A stretch of 53,236 nt of DNA. Origin: a virus. The notes under the pieces are model-generated. The model was given only the letters and a program-made list of their open reading frames with translations, was not told where the DNA came from and searched no databases. Where the stretch lies: positions 1-53,236 of IMG/VR virus record IMGVR_UViG_3300035099_000117. One strand, written 5' to 3'. The translations under genes were made by a program, and so were the position numbers. Shown piece by piece: positions 47,218-53,236 of the stretch (its first letter is position 1; each line of letters opens with the position of its first letter).

Positions 47218-47394
47218 TTATCGGACACACTCTTGGCTCAAGATCGCGATGAGCAATCCCGCCAGCATCGCCCCGGCCAAACCCGCCAGGATCGCCGGCA
47301 GATGCCGCTTCCGTTTCCATAGCATGAACCCAGCGCTCAGGAGCGTGAAACTCAATCCCGCAACTGCTCCGAGAATCAAGGGATACGATATCAT
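47218..47394 (-). CDS. Two-span membrane microprotein
   Basis: 58 aa (MISYPLILGAVAGLSFTLLSAG...) from ATG 47394 with AAGGAAAAG. Two transmembrane helices, about residues 4-24 and 33-51, joined by a basic WKRKRHLPA turn. Stop sits at the palindrome GTCCGAT-T-ATCGGAC (47212-47226). Possibly a membrane-directed toxin, holin-like or host-takeover peptide. Not in the lysis cassette. Confidence 0.65.
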   Translation of the reverse strand: MISYPLILGAVAGLSFTLLSAGFMLWKRKRHLPAILAGLAGAMLAGLLIAILSQECVR

Positions 47395-47675
47395 GTTTCT
47401 TTTCCTTCGGCTTTGGCAATCGCAGCTTCGGCATAGGCGCGCAGCTCGTCAGTACGCATAGTTGCATGACCCAGTCGGCTGCTCGGCGCGAAATGCCACA
47501 GTAGATTTTTGCACGCCTCCAGCAGCTCAGGAGCCGCGTTGAAGAGATCGGCATTTGCCCACGATGCTCCGGCGCCCTTAGCCGCCAGGACTTCAGCAAT
47601 GGGCTGCTCTCCATCGCGTTGCGAGTAGATATATCTATGGTCGGTTTTGAGCGGTCCTGGCGTGTGCTTGTTCAT
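47391..47675 (-). CDS. Widespread phage HTPGP-type small protein
   Basis: 94 aa, RBS AGGGAGCG. Starts MNKHTPGPLKTD and holds NADLFNAAPELLEACKNLLWH, the pattern of a very common phage protein (HTPGPW ... DANARLIAAAPELLEALK) of unknown function, often in early regions. Helical C-terminus. Its presence supports an early, non-structural operon here. Confidence 0.75.
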   Translation of the reverse strand: MNKHTPGPLKTDHRYIYSQRDGEQPIAEVLAAKGAGASWANADLFNAAPELLEACKNLLWHFAPSSRLGHATMRTDELRAYAEAAIAKAEGKET

Positions 47676-47693
47676 TGTTCGCTCCCTGTTCGT

Positions 47694-47933
47694 TTAGCGG
47701 ATATCTTTCCGCCGGTAAATTATCGTCAGCTTTGCGTGCATTTTCTCACGCTGGGACGCGGTTGCCGTCCGGTATCGAGCGATGAGCGGGTCTGTCTGCG
47801 CCTTGTACCGTTCCCAGATTGCGGCAATTTCACGCTCCGCCTTTGCCCTGTACGGCGCACACGCAGCGACCAAGATGCGGTAAGCTTCCGCTGTCGCCGC
47901 TTCGTATTCTCGCCAGATTTCATCTTCGCTCAT
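47694..47933 (-). CDS. Coiled-coil small protein
   Basis: 79 aa (MSEDEIWREYEAATAEAYRILVAACAP). One long amphipathic helix pair with heptads. RBS is weak. Between two other small early genes. No function visible. Confidence 0.6.
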   Translation of the reverse strand: MSEDEIWREYEAATAEAYRILVAACAPYRAKAEREIAAIWERYKAQTDPLIARYRTATASQREKMHAKLTIIYRRKDIR

Positions 47934-47974
47934 GCATCACCGTTGCGCTAGGGCATCTCATCCCGTCGCGCCGT

Positions 47975-48214
47975 TCAATGTCGTCCGTCCCTAACTTCGC
48001 CAGCACGAAGTCCGCAGTCGCATGGCTGGCAATTCTCCAGCCATTCAATGCGAGAGTCAGGGATTCTCTTCTTGCCATCGCCGCGCCACACCTCGAAATC
48101 TTCTGGCGTGTGGACATGATGCTGGCCCATCATGCCCATCACGACGTTCTGGACGTGGATCGTCCCGTCTTTCTCCCGCGTGCAATAGAACGTCATCTCA
48201 TAGTAGGCTGCCAT
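47975..48214 (-). CDS. Small early protein with Cys cluster
   Basis: 79 aa from ATG 48214 (MAAYYEMTFYCTREKDG), preceded by the repeated leader GGGAGGTGCTAC. A longer frame starts at 48247. Beta-strand pattern then HTPEDFEVW and C-terminal CQPCDCG. The leader is identical for 17 nt to that of the gene at 49910-50065. Function unknown. Confidence 0.65.
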   Translation of the reverse strand: MAAYYEMTFYCTREKDGTIHVQNVVMGMMGQHHVHTPEDFEVWRGDGKKRIPDSRIEWLENCQPCDCGLRAGEVRDGRH

Positions 48215-48235
48215 GTAGCACCTCCCGTTGAGCTG

Positions 48236-48428
48236 GCCCCGATTCATCGGGGCAGGCCCGCCTCGAACCTTAGCGGCTGACAGAGAGCTAACGCTTGCTC
48301 ACCGAGTCGATTCGTCCAACGGCGATTTTCCTCTGGCGGGCCTGAAATTGTAGCACCTCTCGTCCCGATGCCTCCGATAGATTCGCTTCGCTCATCCCGA
48401 TTCCGAATCGGGAGGCGACATCGGGACG
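48236..48428. repeat. Cluster of short hairpins in a 230-bp gap
   Basis: Between the genes ending 48447 and starting 48214 there is no convincing CDS. It holds (i) 48236-48253, GCCCCGAT..ATCGGGGC, 8-bp stem; (ii) 48253-48262 with 48335-48344, CAGGCCCGCC/GGCGGGCCTG, 10-bp arms around 72 nt; (iii) 48361-48370 with 48419-48428, CGTCCCGATG/CATCGGGACG, enclosing a 9-bp palindrome 48395-48413. The element iii 3' half recurs at 49890-49907. REP-like or regulatory RNA. Confidence 0.75.
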
Positions 48429-48446
48429 GCAACTGAGTTGTAGGGT

Positions 48447-48830
48447 TCAGCCACGTCGAGCCCCCGGTACAACGGCCAGCAGCCTTCTCGCTTGCTCGAA
48501 CCAGTGTGGATGCGCTAAGTGATTTATACGTGCGTAGTCATCCTCCTGCTCAACTGCCAGTTGAATCACCTGCTCAAGCTCGCGCAATCTTTCGGTCGTA
48601 ATAGCCAGCCGCCGCAGAAGGCATAGTGGCTTTCCACTCTCCTGTCGTGCGATACCCAGATCATTTAGCCACTCGTGTACAGTCTTGCGCTCTGCGCACT
48701 TCGCGAGCGCTCGGTCGCGCTGAAGCTTGAGGCTATTTAGCACCTGCGCACAGAAATGACCTGGCACACCCTGCGTCTCTAGCCACACCATGCATTCCTG
48801 CTCGGTTAGCGGAATTGCCAGCTCACTCAT
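48447..48830 (-). CDS. Early protein, unknown
   Basis: 127 aa, start coupled (ATGA) to the XRE regulator. MSELAIPLTEQECMVWLETQGVPGHFCAQVLNSL then LRRLAITTERLRELEQVIQLAVEQEDD; helical. No domain recognised. Pairing with the regulator suggests a co-regulator or anti-repressor. Confidence 0.65.
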   Translation of the reverse strand: MSELAIPLTEQECMVWLETQGVPGHFCAQVLNSLKLQRDRALAKCAERKTVHEWLNDLGIARQESGKPLCLLRRLAITTERLRELEQVIQLAVEQEDDYARINHLAHPHWFEQARRLLAVVPGARRG

Positions 48831-49024
48831 TTCTCCCCCTTCGTATATTCCATAGTTTTCACCAGACCAAAGTATGCCAAAATCTTTGGCCCTGGATGTC
48901 GATTGCCGAGCAAAACATCAGAGAGATAGGCTGGTGAGCAGCCAATTTCAGCGGCTAGCCGCGCCTGCGAGCCTCGTCGTCTGGCTAGGCGGCGCAGAAT
49001 GCTAATGATGCTGTCCTCCCTCAT
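48827..49024 (-). CDS. XRE-family HTH regulator (Cro/CI-like)
   Basis: 65 aa, RBS GGAGGGG. HTH at about residues 20-42 (SQARLAAEIGCSPAYLSDVLLGNRH), the classical HTH_3 layout. Short, with no C-terminal oligomerisation domain, so more Cro-like. Candidate repressor for the palindromic operator at 50956-50970. Overlaps the 69-aa gene upstream. Confidence 0.8.
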   Translation of the reverse strand: MREDSIISILRRLARRRGSQARLAAEIGCSPAYLSDVLLGNRHPGPKILAYFGLVKTMEYTKGEK

Positions 49025-49211
49025 GAGTTCCCCTCCGAGGTGCTGGTTTGGAGAGTTGCTGGAGAGCTAGTTCCACGATTTCTATCTCATGCCGCGTGGC
49101 CTCTGACGCCGACAGCGAGTCAGGTTCGGCAAACAACCACTCCCTTGCCAAGGACAAACGTACGGTAGCGCAAATTAGATTCCACGTTAAGGCTGCTTCT
49201 CGGCCGTTCAT
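49002..49211 (-). CDS. Small helical early protein
   Basis: 69 aa (MNGREAALTWNLICATVRLSLAREWLF). RBS GAGGAAGGGAAG. Helical, ends in a low-complexity basic tail. Overlaps the start of the HTH gene. Function unknown. Confidence 0.6.
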   Translation of the reverse strand: MNGREAALTWNLICATVRLSLAREWLFAEPDSLSASEATRHEIEIVELALQQLSKPAPRRGTHEGGQHH

Positions 49212-49316
49212 GTTATCTTCCCTTCCTCTTCCGTCGTGGTAGCACGTCCTGCCCGCCTCCCTGCAGTGAGCCGAGCGAACCTGGCACCTGGAGAGGCGGA
49301 CAGCAATCGGGCGAAC

Positions 49317-49544
49317 CTACGCCTGTCCCGATTCCGGACCATCTTCACCTTGCAACCTGCCGGGTTTATTCACGCACAAGACTCGCAGACGCTTCAGTTC
49401 ATTCTCAGTCACCGTGGCTACGTAGCGAATCTGGCCACCCTCGCAGCCAGGCTCCTGATACGCACGACCTTGGAATGCCAGCCGCGCCAGGAACCGGTCG
49501 GCGTTGTGAAAGCTTGCATCGGTGTCAATCGTGATGATTCTCAT
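49317..49544 (-). CDS. Small early protein
   Basis: 75 aa, RBS AAGGAGG with 4-nt spacing. MRIITIDTDASFHNADRFLARLAFQGRAYQEPGCEGGQIRYVATVTENELKRLRVLCVNKPG looks alpha/beta. Overlaps the gene upstream by 4 nt. The 105 bp to the next gene hold no other ORF with RBS. Function unknown. Confidence 0.65.
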   Translation of the reverse strand: MRIITIDTDASFHNADRFLARLAFQGRAYQEPGCEGGQIRYVATVTENELKRLRVLCVNKPGRLQGEDGPESGQA

Positions 49545-49861
49545 CTGCCCTCCTTGTATACAGTAAATTCATCGTCGCGTGCGCGTGACAATTTCTCTGC
49601 CGTCCAAACCGGGAGCTCGCTAAACTTCTTGTTTGTGCGAATCAGATAATCGAGGCATCGCCGCATGCCCATTTCGAGACGAGGCATGCTCTCGATAGCG
49701 AGTCTGGTCGCAGCGTCCATGCTCGGGCCAGCTTCGACTGGCTGTGATAACGGCAGTGTGCGATACCACCTCCCCCGCCATCGAACAACATAGGCTGGCT
49801 GAATAATGCCCTGCTGAGAGCCGGGCGTGTACCAAGCTGCGCCGGTTTTGTTCCTTTTCAT
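49541..49861 (-). CDS. Small early protein
   Basis: 106 aa (MKRNKTGAAWYTPGSQQGIIQPAYVVRWRGRWYRTLPL). RBS TAGGAG, in a GATAGG...CCTATC hairpin that could mask it. Basic N-terminus, helical C-terminal two-thirds. No domain recognised. Confidence 0.65.
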   Translation of the reverse strand: MKRNKTGAAWYTPGSQQGIIQPAYVVRWRGRWYRTLPLSQPVEAGPSMDAATRLAIESMPRLEMGMRRCLDYLIRTNKKFSELPVWTAEKLSRARDDEFTVYKEGR

Positions 49862-49909
49862 GATAGGTCAACTCCTATCCTCACAAGGGCGACATCGGGA
49901 CGGCAACCG

Positions 49910-50065
49910 CTACACGTCCCACTTTATTGGCTCAGTCGCTAGAGCTTGAATATGCTCAATCAATTCTTCGGCGGATATGTAGTCATGTTTGTACAGCCAC
50001 GCTCCGTCGTATATGATTTTCGCGAGCTTCTCAATCTCTTCCTTCTTGTTGGCCAGTTTTTCCAT
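49910..50065 (-). CDS. Small helical protein under a hairpin-flanked leader
   Basis: 51 aa from ATG 50065 (MEKLANKKEEIEKLAKIIYDGAW). Preceded by the GGGAGGTGCTAC leader (same 17 nt as at 48211-48227). A 13-bp GC hairpin (50076-50105) abuts this leader. Amphipathic helical product. Function unknown. Confidence 0.65.
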   Translation of the reverse strand: MEKLANKKEEIEKLAKIIYDGAWLYKHDYISAEELIEHIQALATEPIKWDV

Positions 50066-50075
50066 GTAGCACCTC

Positions 50076-50105
50076 CCGCCCGCCCCGACGCCTCGGGGCG
50101 GGCGG
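50076..50105. repeat. 13-bp perfect GC hairpin upstream of a repeated RBS leader
   Basis: CCGCCCGCCCCGA and its complement with a 4-nt loop, between the stop at 50112 and the RBS at 50066-50078. On the minus strand it sits 5' of GGGAGG, so it may stabilise the mRNA or block read-in. Not followed by a T tract. Confidence 0.8.
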
Positions 50106-50111
50106 CAACCG

Positions 50112-50339
50112 CTACTGCGGAGTGGCTTCTAGCGCGTAGAGCACAGGATAATGTGTGCTGTAGATCGTATTTCCGAATCCGCATTCTTCTGGACCGAGAC
50201 CCGCACGATCTTCTTCCACGTACATGGGGTGGATCAATTGATTGCGTGCCGAAGATAGACGAACGATGTAGCCTTCCGCACGAAGCCGCTTCGCTTCGGC
50301 GTCGCGATTCGCGCGGATTCTATAGTGTTTAAGTATCAT
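50112..50339 (-). CDS. Small early protein
   Basis: 75 aa from ATG 50339 (MILKHYRIRANRDAEAKRLRAEG) after AAAGGAGGTCATC, a strong RBS. The same frame stays open upstream to 50564, so a longer product is possible. Contains YIVRLSSARNQLIHPMYVEEDRAGLG. No domain recognised. Confidence 0.65.
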   Translation of the reverse strand: MILKHYRIRANRDAEAKRLRAEGYIVRLSSARNQLIHPMYVEEDRAGLGPEECGFGNTIYSTHYPVLYALEATPQ

Positions 50340-50564
50340 GATGACCTCCTTTGTCGTCAGCGCTCCCAGATCGAGTACCCCAACAGATAGATCCCACCCG
50401 CCAACGTCGCGCCCAGGAAGAACAGCGCCAGCAACCAAGCTAGAATGTCCCAGCCTCTCATATTCTCCCCTCCTCTGCGACGCATCGAATTCCTCGCGAG
50501 CTACGCGACGGATGATTGCCGCCAAATCCCGCGTGAGATACTTGGTCTTGTTTCTGATTCGCAT
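50112..50564 (-). CDS. Alternative longer form in the same frame
   Basis: 150 aa from ATG 50564 (MRIRNKTKYLTRDLAAIIRRVAREEFDASQRRGEYE), with GCAGGAGAC just upstream. The first 35 residues look coding, then the frame crosses the 34-residue membrane ORF in another frame before joining the 75-aa ORF. Could be a distinct small gene, a fusion, or a frame left open by chance. Confidence 0.35.
   Translation of the reverse strand: MRIRNKTKYLTRDLAAIIRRVAREEFDASQRRGEYERLGHSSLVAGAVLPGRDVGGWDLSVGVLDLGALTTKEVIMILKHYRIRANRDAEAKRLRAEGYIVRLSSARNQLIHPMYVEEDRAGLGPEECGFGNTIYSTHYPVLYALEATPQ
50357..50461 (-). CDS. 34-residue membrane peptide
   Basis: MRGWDILAWLLALFFLGATL... with one transmembrane helix, from ATG 50461 after GAGGAGGGGAGAAT, an excellent RBS. 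Stop is 18 nt before the next start. Small membrane peptide of the type phages use against the host or in lysis. Overlaps a longer open frame. Confidence 0.55.
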   Translation of the reverse strand: MRGWDILAWLLALFFLGATLAGGIYLLGYSIWER

Positions 50565-50580
50565 GTCTCCTGCTCGTCGG

Positions 50581-50946
50581 TCAGGCATGACCGAACTCCA
50601 GGGCATCCTCGGGGCGGTACAGATAGGGCAGATTATCGAGAGCGATCATCTCCAGAAGCCACCATCGCAGATCGCTGACCGTCCGCTCTTCCGGCGAGAT
50701 CGAAAAATCGGCTGCGCTGTGTCGTTCGCCGCGCGTAACGTCGTAGCCGCCCCATTTGCCGGCGAACGGCTGCGAATGGTCTGAAACTCTAATCGTGAGT
50801 CCGAGCGGACGTAGTTCGACGTAAGTGCTCGCGCCTGCAACCGTATAGCCTCGGATCTCGATGTCTTCGAAACGGTCGTAGCCAAGCGAGGTGATAACTC
50901 GCACCGCCTGAGCTACGGTCCGTTTTGTGCTCCATGCCCGTTTCAT
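50581..50946 (-). CDS. Early protein under a leaderless-type promoter
   Basis: 121 aa (MKRAWSTKRTVAQAVRVITSLGYDRFEDIEIRG). No Shine-Dalgarno; the -10 hexamer lies 6 nt before ATG, so the mRNA would start at or near the start codon. Alpha/beta content. First gene after the promoter at 50953-50981, so probably early and regulated by the palindrome there. Function unknown. Confidence 0.65.
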   Translation of the reverse strand: MKRAWSTKRTVAQAVRVITSLGYDRFEDIEIRGYTVAGASTYVELRPLGLTIRVSDHSQPFAGKWGGYDVTRGERHSAADFSISPEERTVSDLRWWLLEMIALDNLPYLYRPEDALEFGHA

Positions 50947-50952
50947 GGTATT

Positions 50953-50981
50953 AGTATTGCAAATTGCAATGCGTAAGTCAA
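50953..50981 (-). promoter_or_regulatory. Promoter with palindromic operator, leaderless design
   Basis: TTGACT (50976-50981), 17-nt spacer, AATACT (50953-50958). The spacer and -10 contain the perfect palindrome ATTGCAA-A-TTGCAAT (50956-50970), placed so a bound repressor blocks polymerase. Transcription would start about at the ATG of the 121-aa gene. Candidate target of the XRE regulator. Confidence 0.7.
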
Positions 50982-51070
50982 CAATTTTATTCGTTTTGTT
51001 TTCAATAACTTACGGTGGCAGGCGTCATCGCGCAGGTAAACTTCAGGCGCGTGTGTTCTCAGGAAGGTTA

Positions 51071-51571
51071 TCAGCCCATGACGCGGCGCAGCCAGCCGAG
51101 AAGGAATCGTTTCTTCTCGGGTTCGGATGCGTCCGGCTGACGAATAACCAGGTCGGCATAATAGTACGCCTGCCGAGCGCGGAACTCCCGCAGCAAAAGC
51201 TTGGGCTCCAGAGCATTGGCCGCTTCGCGCGTCTTCGGACCGAACATGCCGTCGATAACTACGGGACCGACGGAGAGATAACGTATCGCCTCTTGGAAGA
51301 TCCGGACAGCAGGTGGACGTCCGACATTCACGCCGAAGTCGAATAGTTCGTCGGCGACTTCCTGGCTTGAGATCCCGTCATAGAGCGGATTCCAGTACTC
51401 CGCGCGATAGATTTCCTTCGCTCGCTCGACGGTCAAGGCAGCGATGTCGATGTTCGGGTGGAACCGCTTCGAGATGCCGAATCGGGTCTCTCCCCCTGGA
51501 TCGAGCAAATCATGGACATAGCCTCCCTCCCATGCTAGCGTTTTTTTGACAGATAATTCAAATTGGCTCAT
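51071..51571 (-). CDS. GH108-type N-acetylmuramidase (endolysin)
   Basis: 166 aa. Catalytic E15 in WEGGY, followed by DPGGETRFGIS (residues 24-34), the signature of the TtsA/secretion-type lysozyme family. Length is usual for the family. No signal peptide, so it needs a holin or export partner. The RBS AAGGG lies in the end of the LAGLIDADG ORF just upstream. It follows a spanin and membrane proteins, a lysis cassette. Confidence 0.88.
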   Translation of the reverse strand: MSQFELSVKKTLAWEGGYVHDLLDPGGETRFGISKRFHPNIDIAALTVERAKEIYRAEYWNPLYDGISSQEVADELFDFGVNVGRPPAVRIFQEAIRYLSVGPVVIDGMFGPKTREAANALEPKLLLREFRARQAYYYADLVIRQPDASEPEKKRFLLGWLRRVMG

Positions 51572-51576
51572 ATTAT

Positions 51577-52029
51577 TTACCCTTGGTTCCTTTTGATAAG
51601 CCGATCTGTGATTGGATCTCTTCGTGTATGCCGAGGCCCAACAAATTTTTGGTCTTTTCCCAATGCAGTACCTACTTGACTTAACTTATGGCTGATTCTT
51701 AAGAGCGGTGAGATTTCATTGAGAAATCTTCTAGCATCTGCGGAATAAGCCCGCCAGTGAAATACTAATCCGTAACTCCCTTTATTTTGTGTTACCAAAC
51801 CAATACCCAATTTTTGCTTAATTGTGTCCAGAATTGATCGCTCTTTTTGAGAAATGGAAGCTTCTAACCTATACCGGCCTCGACCATGGTGATAGCAACC
51901 ACACGAACTTTCTCCCTCAAAAAAGCCAGCGAGCCAAACAAGAAAATCACCTTGCGGGTCGAGAACATCGTGCACCCATCCACCTTCCCAAACGAGCGTT
52001 TTGTTGACCGCGATGTCGAAACTTGCCAT
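51577..52029 (-). CDS. Lysozyme N-terminus fused to LAGLIDADG homing endonuclease
   Basis: 150 aa from ATG 52029 (MASFDIAVNKTLVWEGGWVHDVLDPQGD), with GGAGG 5 nt upstream. The ATG at 52032 is too close. Residues 1-28 are a diverged copy of the GH108 N-terminus including E15. Then WLAGFFEGE (residues 32-40), a LAGLIDADG motif, and typical family features (YRLEASISQKERSILDTIKQKLGIG). No lysozyme C-terminal part follows. The intact lysozyme begins 5 nt after the stop. The 5' exon plus intron ORF seems to have inserted before the second lysozyme. Confidence 0.82.
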   Translation of the reverse strand: MASFDIAVNKTLVWEGGWVHDVLDPQGDFLVWLAGFFEGESSCGCYHHGRGRYRLEASISQKERSILDTIKQKLGIGLVTQNKGSYGLVFHWRAYSADARRFLNEISPLLRISHKLSQVGTALGKDQKFVGPRHTRRDPITDRLIKRNQG

Positions 52030-52042
52030 CATGTCCTCCTTA

Positions 52043-52144
52043 TCAGAAGTTGTCCCGGCCCAGCCAACCGAAAAGCCAATTTAGCAGCCTTTTCAGCAGG
52101 ATGATTCCGCCGATCCCGAGCAACGCCCCGACCAGATATTTCAA
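52043..52144 (-). CDS. 33-residue membrane peptide in lysis cassette
   Basis: TTG start at 52144 (MKYLVGALLGIGGIILLK...), RBS GAGGAGGTAGG formed by the last codons of the spanin gene. One transmembrane span then a basic amphipathic tail. Sits between spanin and endonuclease/lysozyme genes. It may be a holin or regulator of lysis timing; it is too small for a classical holin. Confidence 0.6.
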   Translation of the reverse strand: MKYLVGALLGIGGIILLKRLLNWLFGWLGRDNF

Positions 52145-52145
52145 C

Positions 52146-52781
52146 CTACCTCCTCAAGATGGCGACGACGATGCCGCCGCTCGCCCCGCCGACCAGAAAC
52201 CACTTCGCGTTTTTCCTGAATCTCAGCCACAGTCCGCCGCCCTTGAGCGCCTTGACCGCGCTGTCTCGCTCCTCAGTCAGCAGCTTGACCTGCTCCTTGT
52301 AAGCCGCTTCCTTTTTGAAGAGATCGGCCTTGTCTTCGCCGCAGGACTTCAATTCCAAATTCGCGCGATGGCAATCCAGGTAGAATTCCCGCAGGGCATT
52401 CGCCTGGGCAGCGTCGAACACGAGCGACGGCTCCGCAGGCTTCTCGCCCGGCGTCGGCGTCGGAGGCTCCACCACTGTGGGCGTGCCAGGCAGATTGACG
52501 TACTGGGGAATCTCGCGGACGATCTCGCGCACAGGGATGGGCCGCCGCTTCAACTCCTCCACGGCCTGTATCAGCTTCGCCGTCTCCTCGGCCCGCTGCG
52601 CCATTCCCCGGTCAATAGCCTCGCGCTGGGCGCGCAGTTCGCCCATCATCCGGTCTTTCAGCTCGATCTCCGTTTGCAATCTGACGTTGGCGTCGCGCGC
52701 GTCGCGCCAGGCGAAATAACCGAAGACGACCAGCGCGGCGATGAGCAGCCAAGGCGCATAGCGCTTTGCTGTTTCGAGCAT
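52146..52781 (-). CDS. Inner-membrane spanin (Rz-like)
   Basis: 211 aa, RBS GAGGTGAAG. N-terminal transmembrane helix (YAPWLLIAALVVFGYFAW), long coiled coil (DANVRLQTEIELKDRMMGELRAQREAIDRG), a Pro-rich linker (PPTPTPGEKPAEPS) and a C-terminal hydrophobic segment (FLVGGASGGIVVAIL). Rz-type spanins share the N-terminal anchor and coiled coil, but a second C-terminal hydrophobic segment is atypical. Neighbours support a lysis function. Confidence 0.68.
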   Translation of the reverse strand: MLETAKRYAPWLLIAALVVFGYFAWRDARDANVRLQTEIELKDRMMGELRAQREAIDRGMAQRAEETAKLIQAVEELKRRPIPVREIVREIPQYVNLPGTPTVVEPPTPTPGEKPAEPSLVFDAAQANALREFYLDCHRANLELKSCGEDKADLFKKEAAYKEQVKLLTEERDSAVKALKGGGLWLRFRKNAKWFLVGGASGGIVVAILRR

Positions 52782-52808
52782 AAGGCTTCACCTCACACTT
52801 TTATTCCG

Positions 52809-53228
52809 CTACTGCCCCGTCGGCGGTTGTGACTTCGGCGGAGGAGGCGGAGGAGCCGGGGGAAGCGGCCTGGGAATGGCTGGCAGGAACTTCACGCCTT
52901 CGCTGGAGTTAAAGTTGTTGACCGGCGGAATCTCTTTCTGCCAATGCAGTATCCCGATCAGTCGGTCCAGGCCCATGTCCACCATCAGGCCGATCATCCC
53001 GGCCAGGAACGGATTCATCTGCATGGCGAGCAGGTCGCCGACCCAACTGAACGTCTTGGCCGAAAGCCAGGCGGCGAAGCTCGGCGGCATGTAGGCGATC
53101 ATGCCGAAGCCCATCGTCTCCAAAAACAGCCGCCAGGCGATGGCGACGCCGTGGACCGAGAAGTAATGCCGATAGGACACGATGCCGTTCAGCGCGGACC
53201 TCTTGGACGCCTGCGCATGCGACAGCAC
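52809..53228 (-). CDS. Membrane protein with Pro-rich tail, start near window edge
   Basis: At least 139 codons, GTG at 53228 as apparent start, but the frame stays open to the window edge so the true start may be outside. Hydrophobic segments around residues 28-48 and 65-90 (WRLFLETMGFGMIAYMPPSF; MQMNPFLAGMIGLMVDMGL). C-terminus is polyproline (PPAPPPPPPKSQPP). Could be a holin-like or lysis membrane protein by location. Family not recognised. Confidence 0.6.
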   Translation of the reverse strand: MLSHAQASKRSALNGIVSYRHYFSVHGVAIAWRLFLETMGFGMIAYMPPSFAAWLSAKTFSWVGDLLAMQMNPFLAGMIGLMVDMGLDRLIGILHWQKEIPPVNNFNSSEGVKFLPAIPRPLPPAPPPPPPKSQPPTGQ

Positions 53229-53236
53229 GCTGAGCA

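Noticed and set aside
48253-48344. Possible tRNA-like element (GGTTCGA and paired ends)
   Set aside because: The paired ends and a T-loop-like string are present but no anticodon arm or T stem can be formed.
48244-48432. 62-codon ORF in the hairpin cluster
   Set aside because: No RBS, composition driven by the inverted repeats.
51577-52029. Functional group I intron in the lysozyme
   Set aside because: No 3' exon remains after the endonuclease ORF; the second lysozyme has its own start and RBS.

Overview
The window is a contiguous piece of a tailed double-stranded DNA phage (or prophage) genome. Every gene I can support lies on the minus strand, so transcription runs from the right end to the left. 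The sequence is GC-rich. I see no tRNA or rRNA gene and no integrase. The head module is Mu-like in composition (gp29-type portal, gpI-type protease with nested scaffold, gpG-type completion protein), and a tape measure indicates a long tail. The host cannot be named from the sequence. Exported proteins, a two-component receiver domain and strong Shine-Dalgarno sequences only say that it is a bacterium.

Layout in transcription order. (1) 53.2-51.1 kb, lysis: a membrane protein, a spanin-like protein, a 33-residue membrane peptide, a chimera of a lysozyme N-terminus with a LAGLIDADG endonuclease, and an intact GH108 muramidase. (2) 50.9-45 kb, small early genes: an XRE-type regulator, a CheY-like receiver, an exported protein, many tiny ORFs, hairpins and two promoters with related TTGCA operators. 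(3) 44.7-41.9 kb, recombination: a candidate annealing protein and a PD-(D/E)XK nuclease. (4) 41.7-38.7 kb: zinc-ribbon proteins, two replication-type proteins and a stray fragment of a foreign major capsid gene. (5) 38.7-35 kb: Cys-rich microproteins, an ASCH-type protein with an HNH nuclease embedded in it, a DNA-binding protein and an HNH nuclease. (6) 34.3-31.6 kb: an IS110/Nop-like protein, an array of eleven structured dual-spacer repeats split 8+3 by a 160-aa gene, and an HNH nuclease. (7) 31.6-27.5 kb: radical SAM, UDG-superfamily, ParB-like, TAGT-like glycosyltransferase and sugar epimerase genes, probably a DNA base hypermodification set. (8) 27.4-11.9 kb: terminase, portal-MuF fusion, accessory virion proteins, protease/scaffold, decoration and major capsid. 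(9) 11.9-0 kb: connectors, tail tube, chaperones, tape measure, baseplate and a large repeat-containing tail protein that runs off the left edge.

The most notable locus is 32.06-34.26 kb. Each array unit has two 9-nt variable segments around a conserved 9-nt loop (T-GG-W-TTTCA), with fixed CA and TG flanks, closed by a stem whose sequence differs in every unit but stays self-complementary. This geometry, next to an IS110-like protein and an HNH nuclease, fits the recently described TIGR-Tas (tandem interspaced guide RNA) systems, with an unusual stem-closed array. The window also shows heavy traffic of homing elements: LAGLIDADG at the lysozyme, HNH inside the ASCH-type gene, and free HNH genes.
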